Shown: piece after piece, positions 1-7,750 of the stretch
Layout of the letters: every line of letters begins with the position of its first letter
Numbering within the stretch: position 1 is the stretch's first letter
From: an uncultured Clostridia bacterium
Lineage (GTDB): Bacteria; Bacillota; Clostridia; Oscillospirales; Acutalibacteraceae
Assembly: GCA_947626485.1 (NCBI GenBank)
Contig: CANQSG010000031.1
Location: 1 to 15,092 of the forward strand
Length of the DNA stretch: 15,092 nucleotides
Direction of reading: 5' to 3'
Translations under genes and position numbers: made by a program
The notes under the pieces: model-generated
Told to the model about the DNA's origin: nothing
Seen by the model: only the letters and a program-made list of their open reading frames with translations
Database searches by the model: none

Positions 1-1339
1 TCATGTTGACCGTCGTCATGAGCTTGCGCTCGGAATCGAAGGGGATCTCGCCGAAGCGGGGGCAGCCGGTCTCGATGTCCTGCTTGGAGATCGAGGCGTA
101 TTTCGCGCAGGCGTCGGCGATGCCGATCTCGGTCGGGTCGCCGATGTTGGATTTGCGGCTGCCGTTGCGCTCGACCTTGGCGTCGCTGCAGATCGCGCCG
201 AGCCGCAGGAGCATCCGCCCCGATTCGGTGATCGCATCCTTCGCGAGGTCGATGGTGCGGCGGCCGTCAAACAACTTGGTGACTGTCATGCGGTTCATCG
301 TGAGGGTGCCAGTCTTGTCGGTGCAGATGACCGAAGCGCTGCCGAGTGTCTCAACGGCGGGCAGGTTTTTGATGATGGCGTTGCGCTTTACCATGCGCTG
401 CACGCCGAGGGCGAGCACCACCGTGACGATGGCGGGCAGGCTCTCCGGAATCGCGGCGACGGCGAGGGAAATCGAGGTGATAAAGGTGTTGAGCAACATC
501 TCGGCAAAGGAGACGTCGGGGCTCGCGAAATTGCGAATGACGGTGACGACGAAGACGACCGCGCAGACGACGAGGGTCAAAACCGCCAGCATTTTGCCCA
601 GAGATTCGAGCTTGGCCTTCAGCGGGAAGGCGCGTTCGCCGGTCTGGGCGAGCATCGTCGAAATTTTGCCGATCTCGCTCGACATCCCGGTCTCCGTCAC
701 GACGGCGACGCCCCGCCCGTGGGTGACCGAGCAGCCGGAATAGACCATGTTGCTGCGCTCGGACAGGGGGGCGATCTCATCGTGGACGGCGTCCGCCATT
801 TTCTCGGCCGGGACGGATTCCCCGGTCAGCGGCGACTCGTCGCAGCAGAAGGAGGCCGTCTCGATCAGCCGCGCGTCGGCGCAGACGTAGTCGCCCGCCT
901 CGAGCAGAATCACGTCGCCCGGGACGATCTGCGACGCGTCCACCAATTTGACGATGCCGTCCCGCATGACCTTGGCGGTCGGGGCGGTCATGGCTTTCAG
1001 TGCGTTGAGCGCCGATTCGGCGCGCACCTCCTGAAAGGTGCTCAGTGCCGCGTTGGCGACGACGATCGCCAGAATGATGACCGGCTCGTACCAGTGGTTT
1101 TCCTTCGTGAGGAATTGCACGAAAAACGAAACCGCCGCCGCGAGCAGCAGAATAATCACCATCGTATTCCGGAACTGCGCGAGAAACCGCAGAATGACCG
1201 GCTTTTTCCGGTTGGTCGTGAGCAAATTCGGCCCGTAATGCCCGAGCCGTTCGTCGGCGACGCCGGCGGAAAGTCCCTTTTCCGGGTCGACGTCGAGGTT
1301 CGCTAAAACGTCTTGATAGGTACTGCTATGCCAAATCAA
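1..1339 (-). CDS. Cation-transporting P-type ATPase (Ca2+-type), N-terminal part, runs off left edge
   Basis: This is the first 446 residues of a P2-type (SERCA/PMCA-like) ATPase that exports a cation, probably Ca2+, across the membrane. An N-terminal cation-ATPase domain (about 5-55) is followed by membrane helices near 60-77 and 84-102. The actuator domain carries TGES at 172-175. A second helix pair lies near 250-305 and contains PESL at 298-301, the position of the PEGL/PEAL ion-site motif in the family. The phosphorylation motif DKTGT starts at Asp341. The nucleotide-binding half is cut by the window edge. The start is a TTG at 1339, chosen because GGAGG (1347-1351) sits 7 nt upstream and no better ATG is nearby. 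It is transcribed divergently from phoH. The family is certain; the transported ion is inferred from the motif pattern. Confidence 0.93.
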   Translation of the reverse strand, partial: MIWHSSTYQDVLANLDVDPEKGLSAGVADERLGHYGPNLLTTNRKKPVILRFLAQFRNTMVIILLLAAAVSFFVQFLTKENHWYEPVIILAIVVANAALSTFQEVRAESALNALKAMTAPTAKVMRDGIVKLVDASQIVPGDVILLEAGDYVCADARLIETASFCCDESPLTGESVPAEKMADAVHDEIAPLSERSNMVYSGCSVTHGRGVAVVTETGMSSEIGKISTMLAQTGERAFPLKAKLESLGKMLAVLTLVVCAVVFVVTVIRNFASPDVSFAEMLLNTFITSISLAVAAIPESLPAIVTVVLALGVQRMVKRNAIIKNLPAVETLGSASVICTDKTGTLTMNRMTVTKLFDGRRTIDLAKDAITESGRMLLRLGAICSDAKVERNGSRKSNIGDPTEIGIADACAKYASISKQDIETGCPRFGEIPFDSERKLMTTVNM

Positions 1340-1370
1340 AAAATCGCCTCCAGTTTATCGGACGTCTTCT

Positions 1371-1399
1371 ATCTTACAATAAAATGAGGCAGAAATCAA
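1371..1399 (-). promoter_or_regulatory. Predicted sigma-A promoter of the P-type ATPase gene
   Basis: On the minus strand, a -35 box TTGATT (1394-1399) and a -10 box TAAGAT (1371-1376) are separated by exactly 17 bp. Transcription would start near 1364, giving a leader of about 25 nt before the TTG start at 1339. Each box matches consensus at 4 of 6 positions. The position and spacing make it plausible, but it is not proven. Confidence 0.6.
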
Positions 1400-1458
1400 G
1401 AAAAACCGATAATTTCACAAGTTTTCTCGAAATTCCTCTTTTTTTTTGCGGGAAATGA

Positions 1459-1467
1459 TGATATAAT
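1459..1467 (+). promoter_or_regulatory. Extended -10 promoter for the phoH-mutS2 operon
   Basis: A perfect TATAAT (1462-1467) is preceded directly by TGA (1459-1461), which forms the extended TGn -10 element. No good -35 box lies 17 bp upstream, only a run of nine T (1439-1447). Missing -35 boxes are tolerated at extended -10 promoters. Initiation would fall near 1474, about 30 nt before phoH. Confidence 0.65.
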
Positions 1468-1503
1468 AAAAAGGCAATCAGAGACAAACGGGGGAATGGA
1501 TGG

Positions 1504-2478
1504 TTGGAACAAACCCTGCGCATCGACCGGATGGAACAGCTGGTCGGCCTATTCGGAAATTTTGATGAAAACATTCGCAAGCTCGAACAGCAATACCGGG
1601 TGACCGTCACCGCCCACGACAGCGAGCTGAAATTTCGCGGCGAGGACGAGGCCGACGTCGCCGCGGCGGTGCGGGCGACGCAAGGGCTGTTGACGCTGCT
1701 CTCCCGCGGCGAGGCCATCACCGACCAGAACCTGCACTATGTCTTTTCGCTCGTCGCCGACGGCGAGGAGGGGCAGATCGCCCACCTGACCGATTCGGAC
1801 TGTATCTGCGTCACCGCCGCCGGCCGCCCGATCAAGCCGAAGACGCTGGGGCAAAAGAAATATATCGACGCCATCCGGGACAACACGATCACGATCGGCG
1901 TCGGCCCCGCCGGCACGGGCAAGACCTATCTCGCCGTCGCCATGGCGGTCACGGCCTTCCGCGCCAAGCAGGTCAACCGCATCATCCTGACCCGCCCCGC
2001 TGTCGAAGCGGGGGAGAAGCTCGGCTTTCTGCCGGGCGACCTGCAACAGAAGGTCGACCCCTATCTGCGTCCGCTCTACGACGCCCTCTTTGAGATGCTC
2101 GGCCCCGAAAACTTCCAGCGCTGTCAGGAACGGGGCGATATCGAGGTCGCGCCGCTGGCGTACATGCGGGGACGCACGCTCGACGACAGCTTCATCATTC
2201 TCGACGAAGCCCAGAATACGACGTCGGAACAGATGAAAATGTTTTTGACCCGGCTCGGCTTCCGCTCGAAAGCGGTCGTGACGGGGGATATCACGCAGAT
2301 CGATCTGCCCGAAGGAAAACGCTCCGGACTGAAAGAGGTGCTGACCGTGCTGCGCCAGGTGGACGATATCGCGACGGTTCGTTTCACCGGCAGGGACGTC
2401 GTCCGGCACCGGCTCGTCCAGGAAATTATACGCGCCTACGAAAAACATGAAGAATCGAGGAAAGCAAGACATGATTAA
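1504..2478 (+). CDS. phoH: PhoH-family ATPase (PhoL/YbeZ type)
   Basis: This is a 324-residue PhoH/PhoL-family P-loop ATPase. Such proteins are thought to act in RNA metabolism and are usually encoded beside the YbeY rRNA-maturation endoribonuclease, as here. A roughly 100-residue N-terminal region precedes the ATPase core. Walker A is GPAGTGKT at 134-141 and Walker B is FIILDEAQ from 230, with the acidic pair Asp234-Glu235. The length is normal for the family. The start is TTG at 1504, with a GGGGGA ribosome site about 9 nt upstream; the ATGs at 1496 and 1500 are in other frames. It is the first gene of the operon and overlaps the next gene, ybeY, by 8 nt, which suggests coupled translation. 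The exact biochemical role of the family is still poorly defined. Confidence 0.95.
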   Translation: MEQTLRIDRMEQLVGLFGNFDENIRKLEQQYRVTVTAHDSELKFRGEDEADVAAAVRATQGLLTLLSRGEAITDQNLHYVFSLVADGEEGQIAHLTDSDCICVTAAGRPIKPKTLGQKKYIDAIRDNTITIGVGPAGTGKTYLAVAMAVTAFRAKQVNRIILTRPAVEAGEKLGFLPGDLQQKVDPYLRPLYDALFEMLGPENFQRCQERGDIEVAPLAYMRGRTLDDSFIILDEAQNTTSEQMKMFLTRLGFRSKAVVTGDITQIDLPEGKRSGLKEVLTVLRQVDDIATVRFTGRDVVRHRLVQEIIRAYEKHEESRKARHD

Positions 2479-2959
2479 GGTCAAGGTGAACATCAGCAAC
2501 GAACAAAAAGCGGTGAAGGTGCCGTCCGGGTTGAAAATGCTGGTTCGTCGCGCCTGCATTGCAACGTTGGTGGCGGAATCGTTCCCCGACTCCGCCGAGG
2601 TCAACGTCACCTTTGTCGACGACGATGAGATCGCCCGGCTCAACGCCCAATTCCGAAAACTCGATCAGCCGACCGACGTGCTGTCCTTCCCGCTCGGCGA
2701 GAACGGGCAGTACGACGTCAACCCCGAAACCGGCGCCAAGCTGTTGGGCGACGTCGTCATTTCGCTGCCCCGCGCGGTCGAGCAGGCCAAGAAATACGGC
2801 CATACCATGCAGCGCGAGGTCGCCTATCTGACGGTGCATTCGGTGCTACATATCCTCGGCTACGACCACGAGGCCGGCCCCGACCGCGTGGTAATGCGGG
2901 AGCACGAGGAGACGGTTTTGCAGTCGCTCGGTCTGACCCGCAGCAGCGATCTGGAATAG
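2471..2959 (+). CDS. ybeY: Endoribonuclease YbeY (rRNA maturation factor)
   Basis: YbeY is a metal-dependent single-strand endoribonuclease involved in 16S rRNA 3' maturation and ribosome quality control. The protein has 162 residues and carries the family signature HxxxHxxGxDH, with His123, His127 and His133 as zinc ligands, in the segment HSVLHILGYDH. I chose the ATG at 2471, giving MIKVKVNISN, because GAGGA (2457-2461) lies 9 nt before it. An in-frame ATG at 2447 would add eight residues but has no ribosome site. The start overlaps the end of phoH by 8 nt, and era begins 9 nt after the stop. In Bacillus a diacylglycerol kinase gene (dgkA) lies between ybeY and era; it is absent here. Confidence 0.95.
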   Translation: MIKVKVNISNEQKAVKVPSGLKMLVRRACIATLVAESFPDSAEVNVTFVDDDEIARLNAQFRKLDQPTDVLSFPLGENGQYDVNPETGAKLLGDVVISLPRAVEQAKKYGHTMQREVAYLTVHSVLHILGYDHEAGPDRVVMREHEETVLQSLGLTRSSDLE

Positions 2960-2968
2960 GAGCAGGAC

Positions 2969-3892
2969 ATGAAGGAACAAACCGGCGCGTTTATCGCCGT
3001 GATCGGACGCCCGAACGTCGGGAAGTCCTCGTTTATCAACCGCGTTCTCGGGCAGAAGGTCGCGATCGTCTCGGACAAGCCGCAGACCACCCGCACCCGC
3101 ATCCTCGGCGTCCTCACGCGCGACAGCGAGCAGACCGTTTTCGTCGACACGCCGGGCTTTCACAAGCCCCGCAACGCCCTCGGGCAGGCGATGATGCGGG
3201 CGGTCGGCGCCGGGCTTTCCGACGTTGACGCCGCCGTTTTGATGGTCGACGCCGCGCCCGCTTTCTCCCTTTCCGCCGACGCGCTGCCCAAGGCCGAGCG
3301 CGCCCTGCTCGAGGAGCTTGCCCGCCGCAAGCTGCCGGCGGTGCTTGCGATCAACAAGATCGACCTGCTGCCCGACAAGCAGGAGCTGCTGCCCGTGATC
3401 GCCGCCTATCAAAACGCCTATGCGTTTGACGCCGTCGTCCCGATCTCCGCGAAGGACGGCGACGGCGTCGATCTGCTGCTCGAGGAGCTTCGCCGCTATC
3501 TGAAGCCGTCGCCCCACTACTTCGGCGACGACGATCTGACCGACCAGCCCGAGCGCCAGATGGTCGCCGAGCTCATCCGCGAAAAGCTGCTGCGCCTGCT
3601 CGATCAGGAAATTCCGCACGGCATCGCGGTCGACATCGAGCGCTTTTTCGAGACCGACACCGCCGACGGCGAGCCGATTCTCGAAGTACACGCCTCGATC
3701 TATTGCGAAAAGACCAGCCACAAGGGCATTATCATCGGCAAAAACGGCGCGACCCTCAAAAAGGTCGGTACCCTCGCGCGGCAGGATATCGAAGCCTTTT
3801 TCGGCCTGAAAACCAACCTGCAGCTCTGGGTCAAGGTCAAGGAGGACTGGCGCAACCGCCAGAGCCTGATCCACACCTTCGGGTTGGATTAG
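2969..3892 (+). CDS. era: GTPase Era
   Basis: Era is an essential ribosome-assembly GTPase that binds the 3' end of 16S rRNA. This 307-residue protein shows all G motifs: G1 GRPNVGKS at 13-20, a TTRTR switch region at 40-44, G3 DTPG at 60-63, G4 NKID at 129-132, and a G5-like SAKDG further on. The C-terminal KH domain has its GxxG loop as GKNG at 257-260, followed by the typical LKKVG segment. AGGAG (2958-2962) lies 6 nt before the ATG. Its position directly after ybeY links it functionally to 16S rRNA 3'-end processing. Length and motifs are ordinary and the assignment is secure. Confidence 0.97.
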   Translation: MKEQTGAFIAVIGRPNVGKSSFINRVLGQKVAIVSDKPQTTRTRILGVLTRDSEQTVFVDTPGFHKPRNALGQAMMRAVGAGLSDVDAAVLMVDAAPAFSLSADALPKAERALLEELARRKLPAVLAINKIDLLPDKQELLPVIAAYQNAYAFDAVVPISAKDGDGVDLLLEELRRYLKPSPHYFGDDDLTDQPERQMVAELIREKLLRLLDQEIPHGIAVDIERFFETDTADGEPILEVHASIYCEKTSHKGIIIGKNGATLKKVGTLARQDIEAFFGLKTNLQLWVKVKEDWRNRQSLIHTFGLD

Positions 3893-3964
3893 TTTGCCTG
3901 ACATATCCCGCCCCCGCCCGGACAGACTGATACTGTCAACCGAAACGGGAAGGGGACGGGGCGC

Positions 3965-4132
3965 GTGAATCCGAAAATCGCCTGGGAAGAATTCGAAAAA
4001 ACCGGCCGCATCGCGGACTATCTGAACTATATCATGGCGGCGCGAAACGCGGCGACAAACGCGGGAGGACAAGGGGATGAAGCTGTCGACCGACGGCCTG
4101 ATCATCAAGGAGAGCCATTACGGGGAGCATGA
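3965..4132 (+). CDS. yqzL: Small YqzL-like protein between era and recO
   Basis: This GTG-started reading frame of 55 codons has an N-terminal core, MNPKIAWEEFEKTGRIADYL, that fits the YqzL pattern (W..F..TG....YL). YqzL occupies the same place between era and recO in Bacillus. Its function is unknown. An in-frame stop at 3899 shuts off upstream starts. AAGGGG (3950-3955) lies 9 nt before the GTG, which is a modest ribosome site. The last 56 nt overlap recO in another frame, so the C-terminal third, from about residue 38, is probably unconstrained as protein. The match is from memory of the family; a profile search with the YqzL Pfam model would settle it. Confidence 0.75.
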   Translation: MNPKIAWEEFEKTGRIADYLNYIMAARNAATNAGGQGDEAVDRRPDHQGEPLRGA

Positions 4133-4832
4133 CCGCATCGTCACGATTCTGACCCGAGACCGCGGCGTTCTCCGCGCCTTTGCGCACGGCGCGCGCAGTC
4201 TGAAAAGCAAAAACGGCTCCGCCACCTCGTTGCTCTGCTACTCTCGCTTCGTCCTCTCGAAAACGAAAGATACATACCGGGTGGACGAGGCGGAAGCGCA
4301 GGAGCTTTTTTTCGCCCTGCGGGGCGACGTGGAGGCCTTCGCCATCGCGCAGTTTTTTTGCGAGCTCTGCCTTTGCTTCGCCCCCACCGAAGCGCCCGCC
4401 GAGGCCGTTTTGCGGCTGGTGCTCAATTCGCTGTCCTTCCTCGCCTCGCATCGCCGCCCCCCGGCGTTTCTCAAAGCCGTGACCGAATTCCGAATGCTGA
4501 CGCTGGCGGGCTATATGCCCGACCTCGTCGCCTGTTCCGGCTGCGGGACGTATGAAGCCGACGTGATGTATTTCGACCCGCTCGAGGGCGTGCTCTTTTG
4601 CCCGGACTGCAAGCCAACGCAGGAGCGGCTGCTGCCCCTCTCGCGCGACGTGCTCGCCGCAATGCGGCACATCACCTTTTCCGATTTCGCAAAGCTCTAT
4701 CAGTTTCAGCTCTCCGACGACGGTCTGCGCGCGCTGGCGCGCGTCACCGAAACCTACTTATTGACCCAGTCGGAGCACCGGTTTTCCACGCTTGAATTTT
4801 ACCATTCCATCTGCCCGGAGGAATCCACATGA
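4077..4832 (+). CDS. recO: DNA repair protein RecO
   Basis: RecO is a RecFOR-pathway mediator that helps load RecA onto SSB-coated single-stranded DNA and anneals complementary strands. The protein is 251 residues long. It begins with the N-terminal OB-fold typical of the family (MKLSTDGLIIKESHYGEHDRI..). The C-terminal half holds an intact zinc site, Cys153-x2-Cys156 and Cys175-x2-Cys178, in the CSGC and CPDC segments. A GGAGG just upstream of ATG 4077 supports this start even though the gene opens inside the yqzL-like frame. It ends in an ATGA overlap with mutS2, which implies translational coupling. Confidence 0.95.
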   Translation: MKLSTDGLIIKESHYGEHDRIVTILTRDRGVLRAFAHGARSLKSKNGSATSLLCYSRFVLSKTKDTYRVDEAEAQELFFALRGDVEAFAIAQFFCELCLCFAPTEAPAEAVLRLVLNSLSFLASHRRPPAFLKAVTEFRMLTLAGYMPDLVACSGCGTYEADVMYFDPLEGVLFCPDCKPTQERLLPLSRDVLAAMRHITFSDFAKLYQFQLSDDGLRALARVTETYLLTQSEHRFSTLEFYHSICPEEST

Positions 4833-7219
4833 CCGACCCACAGCGCAGTCGCCACCAAAACGCGCTCGAACTCGATAAAATCCTCGCGCTGCTCGCCGAA
4901 CAGGCCACGCTGCCCGAGGCGGCGGAGCTCGCCCGCGCGCTGACGCCGGGGGAGAGCCTCGAAGAGGTCGCCGTCCGGCTCGAAGAAACACAAGCCGCCT
5001 GCACGCTGCTTGCTCGCTTCGGCGCGCCCTCCTTCGGCGGCGCCGCAAGCGTTTCGGCGGCGGTCGCCCGGGCGCAGGCGGGCGGGGTTTTGACGCCGAG
5101 AGAACTGCTCGACTTCGGCGAGACGCTGCGCGTCGTCCGCGCGGTGCGGGATTGGTCGGTGCGTGCCGGCAGCGAGGCCGCCGACCGGCTGCGGCTCTAT
5201 TTTGACGCGCTGACGCCGAACCCCTATTTTGAAAACCGCATTTTCTTGTGCATCAAAAGCGAGGACGAAATGCAGGATTCCGCCTCGCCCGCGCTCGCCG
5301 ACCTGCGCCGGAAGATCCGTAACGCGACCCGCAGCATCCGCGAGAAGCTGGATGGCATGATCCGCAGCCAAAGCTACGCCGGATTTTTGCAGGAAGCGAT
5401 CGTCACCCAGCGCGACGGCCGCTTTGTCGTCCCCGTCAAGGCGGAGCACCGCGGCGACGTGCCGGGTCTGGTGCACGACACCTCCGGCTCGGGCGCAACG
5501 CTCTTTATCGAGCCGATGGCGGTCGTCGAGATCAACAACGACCTGCGCGTGCTCCAAAAGCGGGAGCAGGAGGAGATCGAACGCATTCTCGCCGAGCTCT
5601 CGCGTGAAGCCGCCTCCTTCGGCGCGGCGACCGAGGCCTCGTATGAAGCCCTCGTACAGCTCAATTTTCTCTTTGCCAAGGCGCATCTTGCCGACCGCAT
5701 GAAGGCCGCCGCCCCGCGACTCAACGCGCAGGGGCGCATCGTCCTCAACCGCGCCCGCCATCCCCTCATCCCGGCCGCGCAGGCGGTGCCGATTTCGGTC
5801 ACGCTCGGCGTGGAATTCGACAGCCTCATCATCACGGGCCCCAACACCGGCGGCAAGACCGTCACGCTTAAGACGATCGGCCTGCTGACCTTAATGGCGC
5901 TTTGCGGGCTGTGGATTCCGGCGGCGGAGGGCAGCGAGATCGCCTTTTTCGAACGCATTCTCGCCGACATCGGCGACGAGCAGAGCATTGAGCAATCGCT
6001 TTCCACCTTTTCCGCCCACATGAAAAACCTCGTTTCAATTCTCGAACAGGCCGACGAACACAGCCTTGTCCTGCTCGACGAGCTCGGCGCCGGCACCGAC
6101 CCGGTCGAGGGGGCGGCGCTTGCCCGGGCGATTTTGCAGTCGCTCGCGCGCAAGGGCGTCCGCCTCGCCGCGACGACGCATTATGCCGAGCTGAAAAGCT
6201 ACGCGCTCGACACGCCGCGCGTCGAAAACGCCAGCTGCGAATTCGACGTCGAGACCCTGCGGCCGACCTATCGGCTGCTCATCGGCATGCCCGGCCGCTC
6301 CAACGCCTTCGCCATCTCGACGCGGCTCGGCCTCGACCCGGCGATCGTCTCGGAGGCGCAGGGCTATTTGTCGGAAGAACATACCCGCTTCGAGCGCGTC
6401 GTCGCCTCGCTCGAGGAGGCGCGCAGCGTCGCCGAACGGGAGCGGGAGGAGGCGCAAACCCTGCGCGAAGACCTCGCCCGCAGCCGCGAAAAGGCGGAGC
6501 AGGCGCGCGCCGCTTTTGAGCGCGAACGCACGCGTGCGCTCGACGAAGCCCGGCAGCAGGCGAGCCGCCTGCTCGACCGCACCCGCGCGCAGGCCAACCG
6601 CCTGCTCGAAGAGCTCGAGACCCTGAAAAAAGAAGCGACCGCCGGCAACGCCGCCGAACAGCTGCAACGCGCTCGTCAGTCGGTGCGTGGCGGGCTGAAC
6701 CGATTGGAGGAGACCGTCGACCCGGTCGACCGGCGCGATGCGCCCGGGCAGGCGCCGCCCCGACCGCTGAAGGTCGGCGACCGCGTGCTGCTGCGGGAGC
6801 TCAACAAAGAGGCCGACGTGCTCGACGTGCGCGACAAGGAGGCCTTCGTTCTCGCCGGGATCCTCAAAACCTGGGTGCCGCTGACCGAGCTAAAACTGCT
6901 CGAACGCGCGCCCGAACCGCCCGCGAAGGCAGAACGGCGAGTGCGCGGCGTCGCCACCCGCGCCGAACGCAGCGTTTCTGCCGAGCTCGACCTGCGCGGC
7001 ATGGCGGCGGACGAGGCGATTTTGGCGCTCGACCGCTATCTCGACGACGCGCTGCTCAGCGGCGTGCCGTCCGTCACCGTGATCCACGGCAAGGGCACGG
7101 GCGTCCTGCGCCGGGAGGTGCGCGGCCACCTGCGCGGCCACAAAAGCGTCCGCACCTTCCGCCCCGGCGTCTTCGGCGAGGGTGAGGACGGCGTCACGAT
7201 CGTCGAACTGGCAAATTAA
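4829..7219 (+). CDS. mutS2: MutS2 / RqcU ATPase with Smr endonuclease domain
   Basis: This 796-residue protein is a MutS2 family member. In Bacillus subtilis this family (RqcU) acts on collided ribosomes; in other species it is linked to suppression of recombination. The N-terminal half is the MutS-like core and clamp, without the mismatch-recognition domain of MutS1. Walker A GPNTGGKT is at 337-344 and Walker B has Asp417-Glu418 in the segment LVLLDELGAG. A long charged coiled coil spans roughly 510-610. A C-terminal Smr domain carries LDLRG from about 720 and HGKGTG at 753-758, both catalytic or binding motifs of Smr nucleases. It is the last gene of the operon and overlaps recO by 4 nt. 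The length is normal for the family. Confidence 0.96.
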   Translation: MTDPQRSRHQNALELDKILALLAEQATLPEAAELARALTPGESLEEVAVRLEETQAACTLLARFGAPSFGGAASVSAAVARAQAGGVLTPRELLDFGETLRVVRAVRDWSVRAGSEAADRLRLYFDALTPNPYFENRIFLCIKSEDEMQDSASPALADLRRKIRNATRSIREKLDGMIRSQSYAGFLQEAIVTQRDGRFVVPVKAEHRGDVPGLVHDTSGSGATLFIEPMAVVEINNDLRVLQKREQEEIERILAELSREAASFGAATEASYEALVQLNFLFAKAHLADRMKAAAPRLNAQGRIVLNRARHPLIPAAQAVPISVTLGVEFDSLIITGPNTGGKTVTLKTIGLLTLMALCGLWIPAAEGSEIAFFERILADIGDEQSIEQSLSTFSAHMKNLVSILEQADEHSLVLLDELGAGTDPVEGAALARAILQSLARKGVRLAATTHYAELKSYALDTPRVENASCEFDVETLRPTYRLLIGMPGRSNAFAISTRLGLDPAIVSEAQGYLSEEHTRFERVVASLEEARSVAEREREEAQTLREDLARSREKAEQARAAFERERTRALDEARQQASRLLDRTRAQANRLLEELETLKKEATAGNAAEQLQRARQSVRGGLNRLEETVDPVDRRDAPGQAPPRPLKVGDRVLLRELNKEADVLDVRDKEAFVLAGILKTWVPLTELKLLERAPEPPAKAERRVRGVATRAERSVSAELDLRGMAADEAILALDRYLDDALLSGVPSVTVIHGKGTGVLRREVRGHLRGHKSVRTFRPGVFGEGEDGVTIVELAN

Positions 7220-7261
7220 AAGGCGCCGGGCGGGGAAAGCTCCCTGTCCGGCGCCTTTTTT
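7220..7261 (+). terminator. Rho-independent terminator after mutS2, probably bidirectional
   Basis: A 10-bp stem AAGGCGCCGG (7220-7229) pairs with CCGGCGCCTT (7248-7257). A second short stem in the loop (7232-7236 with 7241-7245) extends the structure. Six T follow on the plus strand (7256-7261). On the minus strand the stem is followed by TTTTAATTT, so the same hairpin can also end the lysC transcript, whose stop codon lies 19 bp away. Confidence 0.9.
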
Positions 7262-7279
7262 CGTTTGTGGGATACTTTG

Positions 7280-7750
7280 TCAGCCGATAAAGGCGTCGTG
7301 AACCGCTTCGACGGCGCGGTCGGCGTCGTCCTGCGCGATGATGACCGAAATTTTGATCTCGCTCGTCGAGATCATCATGATGTTGACGCCGGCTTCATAC
7401 AGCGCCTCGAACATCCGGGCGGCGACGCCGGGGTGCGATTCCATGCCGCTGCCGACGACCGAGACCTTCGCGACGGTGTCGTTGCTCGTCAGGCTCTGGA
7501 AGCCGATGACCGACTGATATTCCGTCAGCGTGCCGACCGCGTCCTTCAGCTGCGGGCGGGGGACGGTGAAGGTGATGTCCTTCGTGCCGCTGCGGCCGAT
7601 CGACTGCAAAATGACGTCGACGTTGATGTTTTTCTGCGCGAGCAGATGGAAGATGCGGAAGGCGACGCCGGGGTTATCCTGCAAGCCGATGACCGAAATT
7701 TGGGCGACGTCGCCGTCCTTTGCGACGCCGCGAATCAACATTTTTTCCAT
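7280..7750 (-). CDS. lysC: Aspartokinase beta subunit from an in-frame internal start in lysC
   Basis: Inside lysC a perfect Shine-Dalgarno AAGGAGGT (minus strand, 7758-7765) sits 7 nt before an in-frame ATG (7750-7748, Met248 of the full protein). Translation from it would give a 156-residue protein, MEKMLIRGVAKDG.., containing only the two ACT domains. In Bacillus subtilis aspartokinase II the alpha and beta subunits are known to arise in this way from the same frame, with the internal start at about the same place. The element is seen directly in the sequence; production of beta here is inferred by that analogy. Confidence 0.7.
   Translation of the reverse strand: MEKMLIRGVAKDGDVAQISVIGLQDNPGVAFRIFHLLAQKNINVDVILQSIGRSGTKDITFTVPRPQLKDAVGTLTEYQSVIGFQSLTSNDTVAKVSVVGSGMESHPGVAARMFEALYEAGVNIMMISTSEIKISVIIAQDDADRAVEAVHDAFIG

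Noticed and set aside
1411..1434. Inverted repeat AATTTC / GAAATT upstream of phoH
   Set aside because: Six-bp AT-rich arms separated by 12 bp are expected by chance in this stretch, and the centre is not symmetric.
1549..2643. Long minus-strand frames opposite phoH, hom, mutS2 and the 11564-14230 genes
   Set aside because: They are antisense shadows created by the high-GC third positions of the real genes. The products are Arg/Asp/Gly-rich with no family signature.
3921..3937. GACAG / CTGTC hairpin after era as a terminator
   Set aside because: The stem has only 5 bp and no T-run follows. Transcription must continue into yqzL and recO.
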